Below, in pieces: positions 1 through 10,995 of a stretch of 64,000 nt of DNA. Source of the stretch: Riptortus pedestris (lineage: Eukaryota; Arthropoda; Insecta; Hemiptera; Alydidae). The position numbers and the translations under genes are program-made. Position 1 is the stretch's first letter. Every line of letters begins with the position of its first letter. The notes below the pieces were generated by a model. It made no database searches. It saw nothing but the letters and a program-made list of their open reading frames with translations, and was not told the origin of the DNA. Location of the stretch: positions 4,582,501 to 4,646,500 of the forward strand of contig JADPXZ010000007.1 in the NCBI GenBank assembly GCA_019009955.1. Direction: 5' to 3'.

Positions 1-590
1 TAAACTGAAATGAGTGAAGAAAGTGAAACATTTTGCAATAGAGTGAAGAAAGTAATCACTTTGTTCACAAGTGAAGAAAGTGAATTGCCTTCTTAATTAG
101 TAATAAGTATAAATTAAAAAATAATTTGAAGTTGGAAATTAAATGCTTTTAAATGTTTCTTAACATTGTAAGAATTTATTTTAACAAAATAAATTGAAAT
201 GTGAATGAATTATTGGTGGAAATAATCGATATATTTTAAAATTTAAATATAATAATAATTACCTTCCTTGTTTATAACGTGCACTTGTTTATAACTGCAC
301 TACTTCACAATCATCACTAGTTGTTTTATAACTATGCTTATAACCTGCCAACAACCATGCTTATAACCTACCAACAACATACCATAATCTTGACAACATC
401 CTAATTTTGTTCATATTCTGCTTAGATCTGATCATGTATTACACGATTACAGAAAAAAATTTAATATTACACTCGTGACGAAAGTAGAATTTACAAATCT
501 CGTGAAATTACCAGACTCGCTTCGCTCGTGTGGCTAAACGTTTCACTCGAGTTGGAAAATGATCTACTTTCGTCACTTGGATAATAAATA
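1..590. repeat. Dispersed repeat R3, copy 1 (cut by window edge)
   Basis: This block recurs almost base for base at 29772-30262 and, inverted, at 40405-40880. All copies share the GTGAAGAAAGTGAA motifs at one end, the CGCTTCGCTCGTGTGG motif, and the closing GACGAAAGTAGA... / TACTTTCGTCACTTGG stretch. No coding potential is seen. The family is not assigned. The left edge of the element may lie outside the window. Confidence 0.85.
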
Positions 591-599
591 ACTATTGTT

Positions 600-1025
600 A
601 TGTGCACGTTTGCCTAAAAACAAATAGAAAATGAAATATCGCGAAAATTTTATTCAGGCCTCCGTTATAACCGCCACTCCCGTTCGAACCTAAAAAATTT
701 AATATAGCTCATAATTGTGGAAGAAATAATTTACATATAGAGTTTTTTTAAGTTCAGTTATACGACAAAAGTGAATATAACAAAAGTTAGTCTAAATAAC
801 ACAATAAACAACTTTAATTTTGTGCAAATTTGTCGAAAGCCGATAGGAACCGAAATATGGCTCTATTTAATTTGAGTCGTCCGTTGGTAGCGCCACTCCT
901 ACCTCCATCTGCCTTGGGCTGATTTGTGAATCTAAACCATCCACGGCATCACCCAAACGCATACAATTCATTCAAATCGCTCCAGCCGTTTAGGAACAGC
1001 TCACTCACATACACACAACTACACT
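600..1025. repeat. Fragment of the Helitron-like dispersed repeat (internal units)
   Basis: It carries the internal motifs CAGGCCTCCGTTATAACC, 'GTGCACGTTTGCC' and GACAAAAGTGAATATAAC that recur at 38.6, 48.4, 53.3 and 61.7 kb. It ends near a TA microsatellite. There are no terminal CTAG motifs here, so it is a fragment. No gene is seen. Confidence 0.6.
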
Positions 1026-1027
1026 AG

Positions 1028-1029
<2 letters not shown>

Positions 1030-1068
<39 letters not shown>
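1030..1068. repeat. (TA)n microsatellite
   Basis: Uninterrupted TA dinucleotides begin just downstream of the 5' splice site of the 1087-1238 exon (minus strand). Confidence 0.95.
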
Positions 1069-1069
<1 letters not shown>

Positions 1070-1086
1070 GTATATTATATACTTAC

Positions 1087-1238
1087 TGTTTTGTTTCGAG
1101 CTAGCTTCGAGCATAGCTGCCTGAGGAATATCCTCAATTCTCGAAGTGTGTTTTCCTCGTCATCGTAAACGGCTTTCATCTGTTCCTCGGAAAGTTTAGG
1201 AGGCGGTGGAGGAGGCGCTACTTCCAGTTTCTCCATAT
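1087..1238 (-). CDS. ATAD2-like: ATAD2-type protein, exon entering the bromodomain (partial gene)
   Basis: Internal exon of 2 nt plus 50 codons. The product begins MEKLEVAPPPPPPKLSEE and continues with ENTLRELRIFLRQLCSKLA. The (E)xTLRELRIFLRxxxxxLAxxK pattern is the start of the ATAD2/ATAD2B bromodomain, a chromatin AAA+ protein that reads acetylated histones; the preceding proline run matches the linker of that family. The acceptor is TTTACATTGCAG and the donor is ACA|GTAAGT. The exon starts in phase 1 and ends in phase 0, so the bromodomain core should be on the next exon, left of the window. TA microsatellites lie within about 20 nt on both sides. I see only the first part of the bromodomain, so the acetyl-lysine pocket cannot be judged. 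The alternative is another AAA/bromodomain paralogue; the exon order with 3322-3507 supports ATAD2. Confidence 0.85.
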
Positions 1239-1246
1239 CTGCAATG

Positions 1247-1290
<44 letters not shown>

Positions 1291-1312
1291 CAATATATAT
1301 ATATATATATAA
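1247..1312. repeat. (TA)n microsatellite
   Basis: TA tract with a few interruptions. In the sense (minus) direction it lies directly upstream of the acceptor of exon 1087-1238, where a polypyrimidine tract would be expected. Confidence 0.95.
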
Positions 1313-1407
1313 TCAATATATTAAAAAAAAATAATTAAAAAGTGCAAAAATAATTAAGCAATAAATAAATTTCTATAAAATAGTGGAAGAGGGCAATATT
1401 TCAATTA

Positions 1408-1785
1408 CAAATATCTCGGTTTAATCTGACATTGTTCAACACTTTTAAAAGAAAAATGCAAATATCTTGGTTAATATTTACGATAGAGAAAAAGTGCATA
1501 TAACAACAATTGTAGAGCATCAATAGTTCAACAAGATTGGTTCTATAACATTTTACTCTCAGGCTCATAATAACGGAGATATTTGGAATTTTTGTTAAAA
1601 ATAGCTGAAATAAAATAGCAATTTAAACTACTTTTAAACAAAAAACGCGAATATATCTCGGTTAATATTTACTGATAGAGAAAAAGTGCATATAACAACA
1701 ATTGTAGAGCATCAATAGTTTCAACAAGATTGGTTCTATAACATTTTACTCTCAGGCTCATAATACTGGAGATATTTGGAACTAT
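1408..1785 (+). repeat. ~125-bp inverted-end repeat, A type, 2-3 units
   Basis: The units run from ATATCTCGGTTAATATTTAC through AGAGCATCAATAGTTCAACA to CATAATAACGGAGATATTTG. The first is partial and the next two are near complete. See the large array at 8645-10995 for the consensus structure. Confidence 0.9.
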
Positions 1786-1816
1786 AACACATTGACTCTT
1801 TTATGCAATACCTCAC

Positions 1817-1844
1817 CTCGCAAATCACTGAACAGGCAACGAAC
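1817..1844 (-). CDS. ATAD2-like: Probable ATAD2 micro-exon (28 nt)
   Basis: The sense strand reads TTTGTTTAG | 28 nt | GTGAGG. The product VRCLFSDLR matches the family segment that follows LPEE in ATAD2 (VQxLFxxY). The upstream exon (3322-3507) ends in phase 0; this exon is 9 codons plus 1 nt, and exon 1087-1238 starts with 2 nt, so all three join in frame with a shared Asp codon. That fit is the main support. The joined product lacks roughly 40 residues that lie between these segments in vertebrate ATAD2, so either the protein is shorter here or a further exon is missing. Reading on past the donor gives GEVLHKRVNVL and then a stop, which also resembles the family (GEIFNV), so a longer exon with another donor is possible. 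Confidence 0.55.
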
Positions 1845-1885
1845 CTAAACAAACACACAGAAATAATAGAATTATAATATATTCT

Positions 1886-3316
1886 AAGGATTTTATGCAG
1901 CGAGTAGCTCACTAGATAAATGGAAGCCACGACTCTAGCTCTACCGACTGCAAGGCTAATAGGGAGGGCTTATCTACAGCTGGGCACCCTTTCGGCTGGG
2001 ACTAAGGATTTTATGCAGCGAGTCGCTCCCTAGATAAATGGAAGCCACGACTCTAGCTCTAACGATGGTACGGTATATAGGGAGGGCTTATCTACAGCTG
2101 GCCACCCTTTCGGCTGGGACTAAGGATTTTATGCAGCGAGTCGCTCGCTAGATAAATGGAAGCCACTTATCTACAGCTGGCCACCCTTTCGGCTGGGACT
2201 AAGGATTTTATAGCGCGAGTCGCTCACTAGAAATATGGAAGCCACGACTCTAGCTCTACCGACTGCAAGGCTAATAGGGAGGGATTATCTACAGCTGGGC
2301 ACCCTTTCGGCTGGGACTAAGGATTTTATGCAGCGAGTCGCTCACTAGATAAATGGAAGCCACGACTCTAGCTCTACCGACTGTACGGCTAATAGGGAGG
2401 GCTTATCTACAGCTGGGCACCCTTTTCGGCTGGGGAACATAAGGATTTTATGCAGCGAGTCGCTCACGTAGATAAATGGGAAGCCATGACGTCTAGCTCT
2501 CTCACCACGACTGTAACGGCTAATAGGGAGGGCTTATCTACAGCTGGGCCCACCCTTGTCGGCTGGGAACTAAGGATTTTGATGCAGCGAGTCGCTCACT
2601 AGATAAATGGAAGCCATGACTCTAAGCTCTACCGGACTGTATGGCTAATAGGGGGGCTTATCTACAGCTGGCCACCTCCTTTAGGCTGGGACTAAGGATT
2701 TTATGTTCAGGCGAGTCGCTTGCTAGATAAATGGAAGATCCACGACTTCTAGCTCTCCCGACTGTACTGCTAATAGGGAGGGCTTATCTACAAGCTGGCC
2801 ACCCTTTCGGCTGGGACTATAAGGTTTTTTATGCAGCGTGTCGCTCACTAGAATAAATGGAAGCCACGACCTCTAGCTCTTAACGGACTGTACGGCTAAT
2901 AGGGAGGGCTTTCTCTACAGTGGGATACCCTTTCGGCTCGGGACTATGGATTTTATGCTGCGAGTCGCTCACTAGATAAATGGAAGCCATGACTCTAGCT
3001 CTACCGACTGTATGGCTAATAGGGAGGGCTTAGGTCTTATTCTACAGCTGGCCACCCTTTCGGCTGGGACTAAGGATTTTATGCAGCGAGTCGCTCGCCT
3101 AGATAAATTGGAGGCCACGACTCTAGGCATCTACCGACCTGTTACAGCTAAATAGGGAGGGCTTTATCTACAGCTGGGCACCCTTTCGGCTGGGACTAAG
3201 GATTTTATGCAGCGAGTCGCTCACTAGATAAATGGAAGCCACGACTCTAGCTCTACCGACTGTACGGCTACTAGGGAGGGCTTATCTACAGCTGGGCACC
3301 CTTTCGGCTGGGACTA
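1886..3316. repeat. ~120-bp minisatellite, about 12 copies
   Basis: Each unit starts near AAGGATTTTATGCAGCGAGT and contains CTAGATAAATGGAAGCCACG and CTACAGCTGG(G/C)CACCCTTTC. One unit (around 2124-2200) has lost its middle. Units from about 2440 to 3160 carry many single-base insertions compared with the flanking units. The array fills the intron between the ATAD2 exons at 3322 and 1844 and ends 5 bp from the donor. Confidence 0.95.
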
Positions 3317-3321
3317 CTTAC

Positions 3322-3507
3322 TTCGTCAGGTAGTAGAGAGAGAGATGATGTCGACGTAGCTAGGAACAGTATGCATAGAGCAGGATCTATTGATGCCATT
3401 AGAGTAGTGAATACAGCCCTAGCAGCTCGGCTCAGCGATGTCCACCATAATGCTATATCGCCAAACCAAAGCACTGAACCACGGCTGTGCGGAAGCTCCT
3501 TGAAGAT
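3322..3507 (-). CDS. ATAD2-like: ATAD2-type protein, exon of the second AAA domain (partial gene)
   Basis: Internal exon of exactly 62 codons, phase 0 at both ends. The product begins IFKELPHSRGSVLWFGDI, has ALWWTSLSRAARAVFTTLM, then ILFLATSTSS and LLPDE. This follows ATAD2/ATAD2B in the degenerate second AAA module: a Walker-B-like strand followed by xxWW, a xxxLxxxFxxLL helix, a LLLATS sensor strand and LPEE. The Walker-B acidic pair is absent (WFGDI), as expected for the inactive AAA2. The acceptor is TTTTTTCTTTCAG and the donor is GAA|GTAAGT. The residue pattern is diverged from vertebrates. Upstream exons should lie at higher coordinates, but I find none in the repeats that follow, so the next intron must be very long. 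A large GA tract (CT on the sense strand) lies about 110 bp upstream of the acceptor. Confidence 0.82.
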
Positions 3508-3617
3508 CTGAAAGAAAAAACACAATGAATGAATAAGTATAGTAATAAAAAAATTAAAAATGTTTATGATGCACCTTATAGTTATAAAGAATAGTCTTTT
3601 ATAAACAGTCTGTTAAA

Positions 3618-3643
3618 CGGGGTGAGAGAGAGGGAGAAAGAGT

Positions 3644-3675
<32 letters not shown>

Positions 3676-4415
3676 GGCGAGAGTGTGGGGGAGAGGGGGA
3701 GAGAGAGTAGAGAGAGAGTTGAGAGAGAGAGAGGGGAGAGTGAGAGGCGAGAGAGAGGGAGAGTAGAGAGAGACGTAGAGAGGAGAGGGAGAAGAGAGGA
3801 GATGGGAGAGGGAGGGAGAGGGGGGAGAGAGAGAGATGAGAGAGAAGGAGAGAGTGGAGAGAGATTGGTGGAGAGAGAGAGAGAGAGATGAGAGAGGGAG
3901 AGGGGGGGAGGGGGAGTGAGATGAGAGAGAGTGAGAGATGATGAGGAGAGAGAGTGAGAGAGAGTGAGAGATGAGGAGACGAGAGAGAGAGGAGAGTGAG
4001 TGTGTGAGTGGGGTAGGTGTGAGAGAGACCGGAGAGGAGAGAGAGGGAGGAAGAGTGAGAGAGAGAGAGATGAGAGAGAGAGAGGTAGAGAGAGAGAGAG
4101 AGGGAGAGAGAGAGGAGAGAGGCGTAGAGAGAGAGAGAGAGAGACGAGAGAGAGAGTGAGAGAGAGAGAGAGTGAGGTGGGAGGGGGAGAGTGTGGGAGA
4201 AGGAGTGTGAGAGAGAGAGAGGAGAGAGAGAGGAGAGAGAGAGGAGAGAGGGAGGAGAGAGAGGAGAGAGCGATGAGAGGAGGAGTGAGGTGAGTGAGAA
4301 GAGACGATGAGACGTGAGTGAGTGATGGGAGAGAGGAGTGAGTGAGAGGAGTGGGAGAGTGAGTGAGAGAGAGAGAGAGAGAGGAGAGAGGGATGAGGGG
4401 GAGAGGGGGAGAGAG

Positions 4416-4446
<31 letters not shown>

Positions 4447-4917
4447 TGAGAGGGTCGAGTGGGGGGGTGTAGAGGGGGGAGACGGGAAGAGAGAGTGAGA
4501 GAGCCGAGAGGGGGGGGGAGAGTGAGGCGAGTAGGTGAGAGAGAGTGACTGAGAGAGTGAGGAGTGGATGAAGAGAGAGAGAGGAGAGAAGAGAGAGAGA
4601 GAGTGAAGAGAGTGTGAGGTGAGAGAGAGAGGAGTGAGAGAGAGTGAGAGAGGAGAGAGAGGAGATGAGGGGCGGAGGGAGTGAGAGAGAGATGAGAGAG
4701 TGTGAGAGAGGAGAGAGAGATGAGGGAGAGTGAGAGAGAGACGAGAGAGATGTTGGGGAGAGAGAGAGAGGAGAGATGTGAGAGAGAGGAGAGGGAGAGA
4801 GGAGAGAGTGGGTAGAGTGAGAGAGTGGGAGAGAGAGTGTGAGGGTTGTGAGAGTGGAGGGAGGGGAGAGAGACGAGAGTGTGTGGGGAGTGGGATGAGG
4901 AGAAGAGATGAGAGAGA

Positions 4918-4957
<40 letters not shown>

Positions 4958-5008
4958 TGAGAGTGAGAGGAGAGAGAGACGAGAGAGAGGAGTGAAGAGA
5001 GAGAGAAT
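3618..5008. repeat. GA-rich simple-sequence block (CT on minus strand)
   Basis: About 1.4 kb of GAGAGA with scattered T, C and GGGG interruptions. The long Ser/Leu/Pro reading frames on the minus strand and Arg/Glu frames on the plus strand are products of this repeat, not genes. Confidence 0.97.
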
Positions 5009-5155
5009 ATAGACAAGGGACCATAATAACCATTTATAAAACACACAAAGTAAATATAACAAAGTATTAAACGAGATATACTCTATAAACTAATCGGGAG
5101 TCAATTATTTTTATTGGGCACTAACGATTGAACCGAACTTAACAAAACTCGGTAT
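5009..5155. repeat. Short fragment of the Helitron-like repeat
   Basis: It contains CACTAACGATTGAACCGAAC and ACTCGGTATGTCA, which belong to the internal unit of the dispersed repeat seen at 46.8 and 48.6 kb. It is cut off abruptly by the C-rich tract. Confidence 0.7.
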
Positions 5156-5682
5156 GTCACCCCCCCCACCCCCCCCCCCCCCCGCCCCCCCCCCACCCCA
5201 CCCACCGAACCCCCAACCCACCCCCGCCCCCACCCACCCCCCCCCACCGCCACCCCCCCCCCCCCCCCGACCCCCACCACCCCCGCACCCCCCCCACCCA
5301 CACCCCACCCCCCCCCCCACCTCCCCCCCCCCCCACCACCCACCCCCCCCACCCACCCCCCCCCACCACCCCCCCCCCCCCGAACCCCCCCCCCCCCCCA
5401 CCACCACCCACCACCCCCCCCCCCCCCCCACCCCCCCCCCCCCACCACCACCCCCCCACACCACCCCCCCCACAGCCCCCCCCCACCCCCCCCCCCCCCC
5501 CACCCCCCCCCCCACCCCACCCCCCCCCCCACCCCACCCCCCCCCCACCCCCCCCCACCCCCACCCCCCCCACCCCCACCCCCCCCCCCTCCCCCACCCC
5601 CCCACCCCCACCCCCCCCCCCCCCCACCCCCCCACCCCCCCACCCCCCCCCCCCCCCACCCCCCCCCCCACCCCCCCCCCTC
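5156..5682. repeat. C-rich minisatellite (C4-14 A)n, G-quadruplex/i-motif type
   Basis: Runs of 4 to about 18 C are separated by single A or CAC. The minus strand is almost pure G with T or GT breaks. The similar block at 23341-23845 is unrelated in position. The Pro/His and Gly/Trp/Val frames here are repeat artefacts. Confidence 0.97.
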
Positions 5683-6093
5683 CCCTTCTTTCAACCGCTT
5701 CACTCTCTTTTCCCTCAAAACACACCTTATCTCTACACAACCTCTCTCTTCACCACAACTTCTCTCTTTTCACAAACATACTCTCTTCTTTCCTCTCTCT
5801 CTTCCTTTCCACACACCACCCCACGTTCACTCTCTTTTTCCCTAAACACTCTCTCTTTCTACTTCTCTTTTTCTCTCTTATCTCGCCACTCCCCCCCTCA
5901 CCCTCTCTTCTCAATCACGCTCTCACTCTCTCTTTCCCTCCTCTTTCTATCTCGACACTCCCCCCCCCTCACCCTCTCTCTCTCAATCACGCTCTCACTC
6001 TCTCTTTCCTCAAACACACACACTCTCTCTCTCACAACATTCTCTCTCTCTTCTCACACACACGCTCTCACTCTCTCTTTCCTCAAACACACG

Positions 6094-6130
<37 letters not shown>

Positions 6131-6416
6131 CACACACACAACACACGCTCTCACTCTCTTTTTCTCAAAACATCTCTCTCTCTCTCACTCTCTCTTCCCC
6201 CTCCTCTCTCTTCTATTCTCGCACCTCCCCCCCCTCACCCTCTCTTCTTCAATCACGCTCTCACTCTCTCTTTCCCTCAAAAACACACACTTCTATCTCT
6301 AACACACGTTCACTCTCTCTTTCCTCAAACACAAAACACTCTTCTCTCTTCTCTCTCTCTCTTCTCTCTCTCTCCTCACACACCACACACACACGCTTCA
6401 CTCTCTTTTTCCTCAA

Positions 6417-6472
<56 letters not shown>

Positions 6473-6674
6473 CTTCTCCTCTTTCCCTCCTCTCTCTCTA
6501 TTCTAGCATACTCCCCCCGCCTCACCTCTCTCTCTCAAACACGCTTCACTCTCTCTTTCCCTCAAACACTCTCTCTCTCTTCTCACACACGCTCTCACTC
6601 TCTCTTTCCCTCAAACACCTCTTCTCTTTTCTCCCTCTCTCTCTCTCTCTCTCTCTCACACACTCCTCCCTCCC

Positions 6675-6706
<32 letters not shown>

Positions 6707-7310
6707 CTCTCTCTCTCAAACACGCTCTCTCTCTTCACACGCCCCCCCCCCTGCCTCTCTCTCTCTCACGCACACCCCCCCACTATCTCTTATCTTGCCA
6801 CTCCCCCCCCCACTCCATCTTTCTCTCGCATACCCCCCCTCACTCTCCCTTTCCCTCAAACACTCTCTCTCTCTCCCCACTCTCTCTCTCTCACCACACA
6901 CACACACACACACCACACAACAACACACACACTCTCCTCTCTCCCTCTCAAACACGCTCTCACTCTCTCTTTTCCTCCTCTCTCTCGATCTCGCACACTC
7001 CCCCCCCCCCTCACCCTCTCTCGTTCTCAAACACGCTCTCACTCTCTTTTTCCCTCAAACTCTCTCTCTCTCTCTCACACTCACAGACACACACACACAA
7101 CACGCTCCTACACTCTCTCTTTCCCTCAAACACACACACTCTCTCTCTCTCTCTCTCTCGCAAACGCTCTCACTCTCTCTTTCCCTCACACACTCTCTCT
7201 CTCTCTCTCTCTCTTTCCTTCCTCTCTCTCTATCTCGTACACCCCCCCCACTCTCTCTCTTTCTCTCTCGCCCCCCTCCCTCCCTCTCTCTCTCTCCTAT
7301 CCCCATTCAC
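5683..7310. repeat. CT-rich simple-sequence block with CACA and higher-order units
   Basis: Dominated by CTCTCT and ACACAC, with a recurring loose unit CGCTCTCACTCTCTCTTTCC followed by CTCAAACAC roughly every 80-120 bp. No gene is seen. Confidence 0.95.
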
Positions 7311-7765
7311 AAATTCCCTCACATCAATGAAACACCATTACTCCAACCAAAATGAGGCTGAACAACAACATCTCATCCACAACACACAAAGAACACCATA
7401 AAATATATTAACAAACCTAAAAACATAAACTCTATAAATACACTCTCTATGAAGCAACATCGAAAGCTGAATAAATCATCTAGGATAGTATAAAGTTAAT
7501 AACTTAACAACATTTAAATAACACACATGCAAATTGGCGTGCTGTGGATTATTGTAAATTAATTAACACGGGCTAATTAACAAAACCACCAATCCAGATA
7601 ATATAACAATTAATTAATTAATTACTTAAGGGAAATCTGCTAAGTCTACGCACACGCTTGCGGTAATAATGCCGTATTTGAGTTAATAATTATAGACCAA
7701 TTCCCTTAAGCTGTTCTGTTTCTAAAGCTTTCGTTTCATAACATAGCTTTTAGCATATTTCCTTT
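7311..7765. other. Non-coding AT-rich stretch with a dispersed segment
   Basis: No exon is seen. The portion from about 7630 (ACGCACACGCTTGCG, GTATTTGAGTTAATAATTAT, AGCTGTTCTGTTTCTAAAGC) is repeated in the same orientation at 17665-17815, and partly at 16365-16435 and 18420-18495, each time leading into or near the ~125-bp repeat. Confidence 0.7.
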
Positions 7766-7769
7766 AATA

Positions 7770-8420
7770 TTCCAAATATCTCCGTTATTATGCGTCGGAT
7801 CGAAAAATTGTACATAACCAATCTTATTGCAAATTAAATTTACTATAAATATTGTTATAACAACCGAGATATTAGCGTTTTTCTTTAATAAAGTGTTGCA
7901 CAAGGTTAGTACACCTAATCTATTTTAGCTTTTCGTAACAAAAATTCCAAATATCTCCGTTATTATGAGCCTGAGAGTAAAATGTTATAGAACCAATCTT
8001 GTTGAACTATTGATGCTCTACAATTGTTGTTATATGCATTTATTCTTTATCTTGATTATTGACGGAGATATTATCGTCTTTTCTTTAATAAAGTGTTACA
8101 CAAGGTTAATCAAATATCTCCGTTATTATGAGCTTGAGAGTAAAATGTTATAGAACGAATCTTGTTGAACTATTGATGCTCTACAATTGTTGTTATATGC
8201 ACTTTTTCTCTATCGTAAATATTAACCGAGATATTTGCGTTTTTATAAAGTGTTGCACAATGTTAGCATCTGGACCTAATCTATTTATTTTAGCTAACAT
8301 TCCAAATATCTCCGTTATTATGAGCCTGAGAGTAAAATGTTATAGAACCAATCTTGTTGAACTATTGATGCTCTACAATTGTTGTTATATGCACTTTTCT
8401 TGTAGCTCAAATATTAAGCT
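7770..8420 (-). repeat. ~125-bp inverted-end repeat array, minus orientation (B then A units)
   Basis: The first unit is the B type (GCGTCGGATCGAAAAATTGT); the next three are A type (AATGTTATAGAACCAATCTT, TTGATGCTCTACAATTGTTG). Short open frames with a repeated ISVIMSLRVKCYRTNLVE peptide come from this repeat wherever it lies in the genome and are not considered genes. Confidence 0.92.
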
Positions 8421-8644
8421 AGTATAATGATCTTAATTTAAAAAATTTAACAGTGAAATACTTGTGGTTATATAACACTCTGATGTAATACAAGTTTTAA
8501 GAGTGAAAGTATCCCGTTTTTTTTATTACTTTGTTTTTTTATTTCTGAATAATTTATTACGTTAAATGAGTTCCACGCCCTTCTTAAACAAGTCTCAAAC
8601 TGGGTTATGTATATATTAATGTATTCCTCTTTGATTATTTAATA
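8421..8644. other. Short AT-rich spacer, nothing recognised
   Basis: No repeat family, exon or RNA gene could be recognised here. Confidence 0.5.
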
Positions 8645-10995
8645 ACGCTAATATCTCGGTTAATATTTACGATAGAGAAAAAGTGCATATAACAACAATT
8701 GTAGAGCATCAATAGTTCAACAAGATTGGTTCTATAACATTTTACTCTCAGGCTCATAATAACGGAGATATTTGGAATATTAGCTCAAATAAATAGATTA
8801 GTTCTCTGAGATACTAACCTTGTGCAAGACTTTATTAAAGAAAAACGCTAATATCTCGGTTAATATTTACGATAGAGAAAAAGTGCATATAACAACAATT
8901 GTAGAGCATCAATAGTTCAACAAGATTGGTTCTATAACATTTTACTCACAGGCTAATAATAACGGAGATATTTGGAATTTTAGCTAAAATAAATAAATTA
9001 GGCCAGAGATACTAACATTGTGCGACTTTATTAAAGAAAAACGCTAATATCTCGGTTAATATTTACTCTAGAGAAAAAGTGCATATAAGAACAATTGTAG
9101 AGCATCAATAGTTCAACAAGATTGGTTCTATAAACATTTTTAGATTAGCTTTTGAGATACAACCTTGTGAAACACTTTCATTACAGCTAAACGCCAATAA
9201 TCTTGATTAATATTAGGTACTCTAGAGAAAAAGTGCATATAACAACAATTGTAGATCATCACAACAGTTCAACAAGATTGGTTCCTATAACATTTATACA
9301 TCTCAGGCTCCATAACAACGGAGATATTTCGAATTTTTGGTTTAGAATAGCTAAAATAGGATTTAGAGATACTGAACCTAGTGCTACACACTTTTTTAAA
9401 TAAAAATGCTAATAATCTCGGTTAATATTTACTCTAGAGAAAAAGTGCATATAACAACAATTGTAGAGCATCAATAGTTCAACAAGATTGGTTCTATAAC
9501 ATTTTACTCTCAGACTCATAATAACGGAGATATTTGGAACTTTTGTTACTAATAGCTAAAATAGATTATAAAAATACTAACCTTGTGTAGCACTTTTTTA
9601 CAGAAAAACGCTAATATCTCGGTTAATATTTACGATAGAGAAAGAGTGCATATAACAACAATTGTAGAGCATCAATAGTTCAACAAGATTGGTTCTATAA
9701 CGTTTTACTCTCAGACTCATAATAACGGAGATATTTGGAACTTTTGTTGTGAATAGCTCAAAAATTTAGAGACGTACTAACCTTGTGCAGCACTTTTTTT
9801 AACAGAAAAACGCTAATATCTCGTTTAAGATTTTACTCTAGAGAAAAAGTGCATATAACAACAATTGTAGAGCCATCAATAGTTCAACAAGATAGGTTCT
9901 ATAACATTTTACTCTAAGACTCATAATAACGGAGATATTTGGAATGTTTAGCTAAAATAAATAGAATAGGTCTGAAATTCTAACTTTATGCAACACTTTA
10001 AAGTAAAGAAAAACGCTAATATCTAGGTTAATATTCAAAACAGAGAAAAAGTGCATATAATAACAATTGTAGAGCATCAATAGTTCAACAAGATTGGTTC
10101 TATAACGTTTTACTCTCAGACTCATAATAACGGAGATATTTGGAACTTTTGTTGTGAATAGCTGATATAGATTAGAGATGCTAACCTTGTGAAACACTTT
10201 ATTAAAGTTAAACGCTAATATCTCGTTTAATATTTACGATAGAGAAAAAGTGCATATAACAACAATTGTAGAGCATCAATAGTTCAACAAGATTGGTTAT
10301 ATAACATTTTACTCTCAGACTCATAATAACGGAGATAATTGGAATTTTTGTTAGGAATAGCTAAATAAGATTAAGTATGAGATACTAACCTTGTGCTACA
10401 CTTTTTTTTTAAATAAAAATGCTAATGATCTCGGTTAATATTTACTCTATGATAGAGAAAAGTGCATATAACAACAATTGTAGAGCATCAATAGTTCAAC
10501 AAGATTGGTTCTAAAACATATTACACTCAGGATCATAATTAACGGAGATATTTCGGAATTTATAAGCCTGTGAAAAGCTTAAATTAGATTAGGTCTGAGA
10601 TACTAACCTTGTGTACTTGTGCACAATTTATTAAAGAAATACGCTAATATTTCTCGGGTTAATATTTTACTCTAGAGAAAAAGTGCACTATAACAAACAA
10701 TTGGTAGGAGCATCAAATAGTTCAACAAGATTGGTTTCTATAACATTTTGACTCTCAGGCTCATAATAACGGAGATATTTGGGAATTTTTGTTAAAATAG
10801 CTAAAATAGATTTGGTAGAGATACTAACCTATTGCTACACTTTTTATTAAAGAAAAAACGCTAATATCTCGGTTAATATTTTACGGGGAAATAGAGAAAA
10901 AAGTGCATATAACAACAATTGTAGATCATCAATAGTTCAACAAGATTGGTTCTCATGAAACATTTTACTCTTCAAGTCTCATAATAAACGGAGAT
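8645..10995 (+). repeat. Main array of the ~125-bp inverted-end repeat, about 12 units, period ~195 bp
   Basis: Unit layout: AATATCTCGGTTAATATTTA, GATAGAGAAAAAGTGCATAT, AACAACAATTGTAGAGCATC, AAGATTGGTTCTATAACATT, TTACTCTCAGGCTCATAATA and ACGGAGATATTTGGAAT, followed by a ~70-bp spacer (TAGATTAGGTCTGAGATACT, AACACTTTATTAAAGAAAAA). The two ends are imperfect inverted repeats (AAATATCTCsGTTA). Units from about 10380 on carry many small insertions. No protein is supported. Confidence 0.95.

Noticed and set aside
3582..5062. Long Ser/Leu/Pro open frames on minus (over 470 codons) and Arg/Glu frames on plus
   Set aside because: They are translations of a GA/CT repeat in several frames at once. The same applies to 5154-6302, 6716-7355, 22313-22953, 30914-32569, 32934-34414 and 50438-52700.
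5101..5740. Glycine/tryptophan-rich or proline/histidine-rich 'proteins'
   Set aside because: They are C-run repeat translated in overlapping frames on both strands. The 23279-24071 minus frames are the same case.
7965..8427. Small conserved peptide ISVIMSLRVKCYRTNLVELL recurring over the window
   Set aside because: It is one frame of the ~125-bp repeat. Copies carry stops or shifts freely and the frame is not kept better than the DNA.
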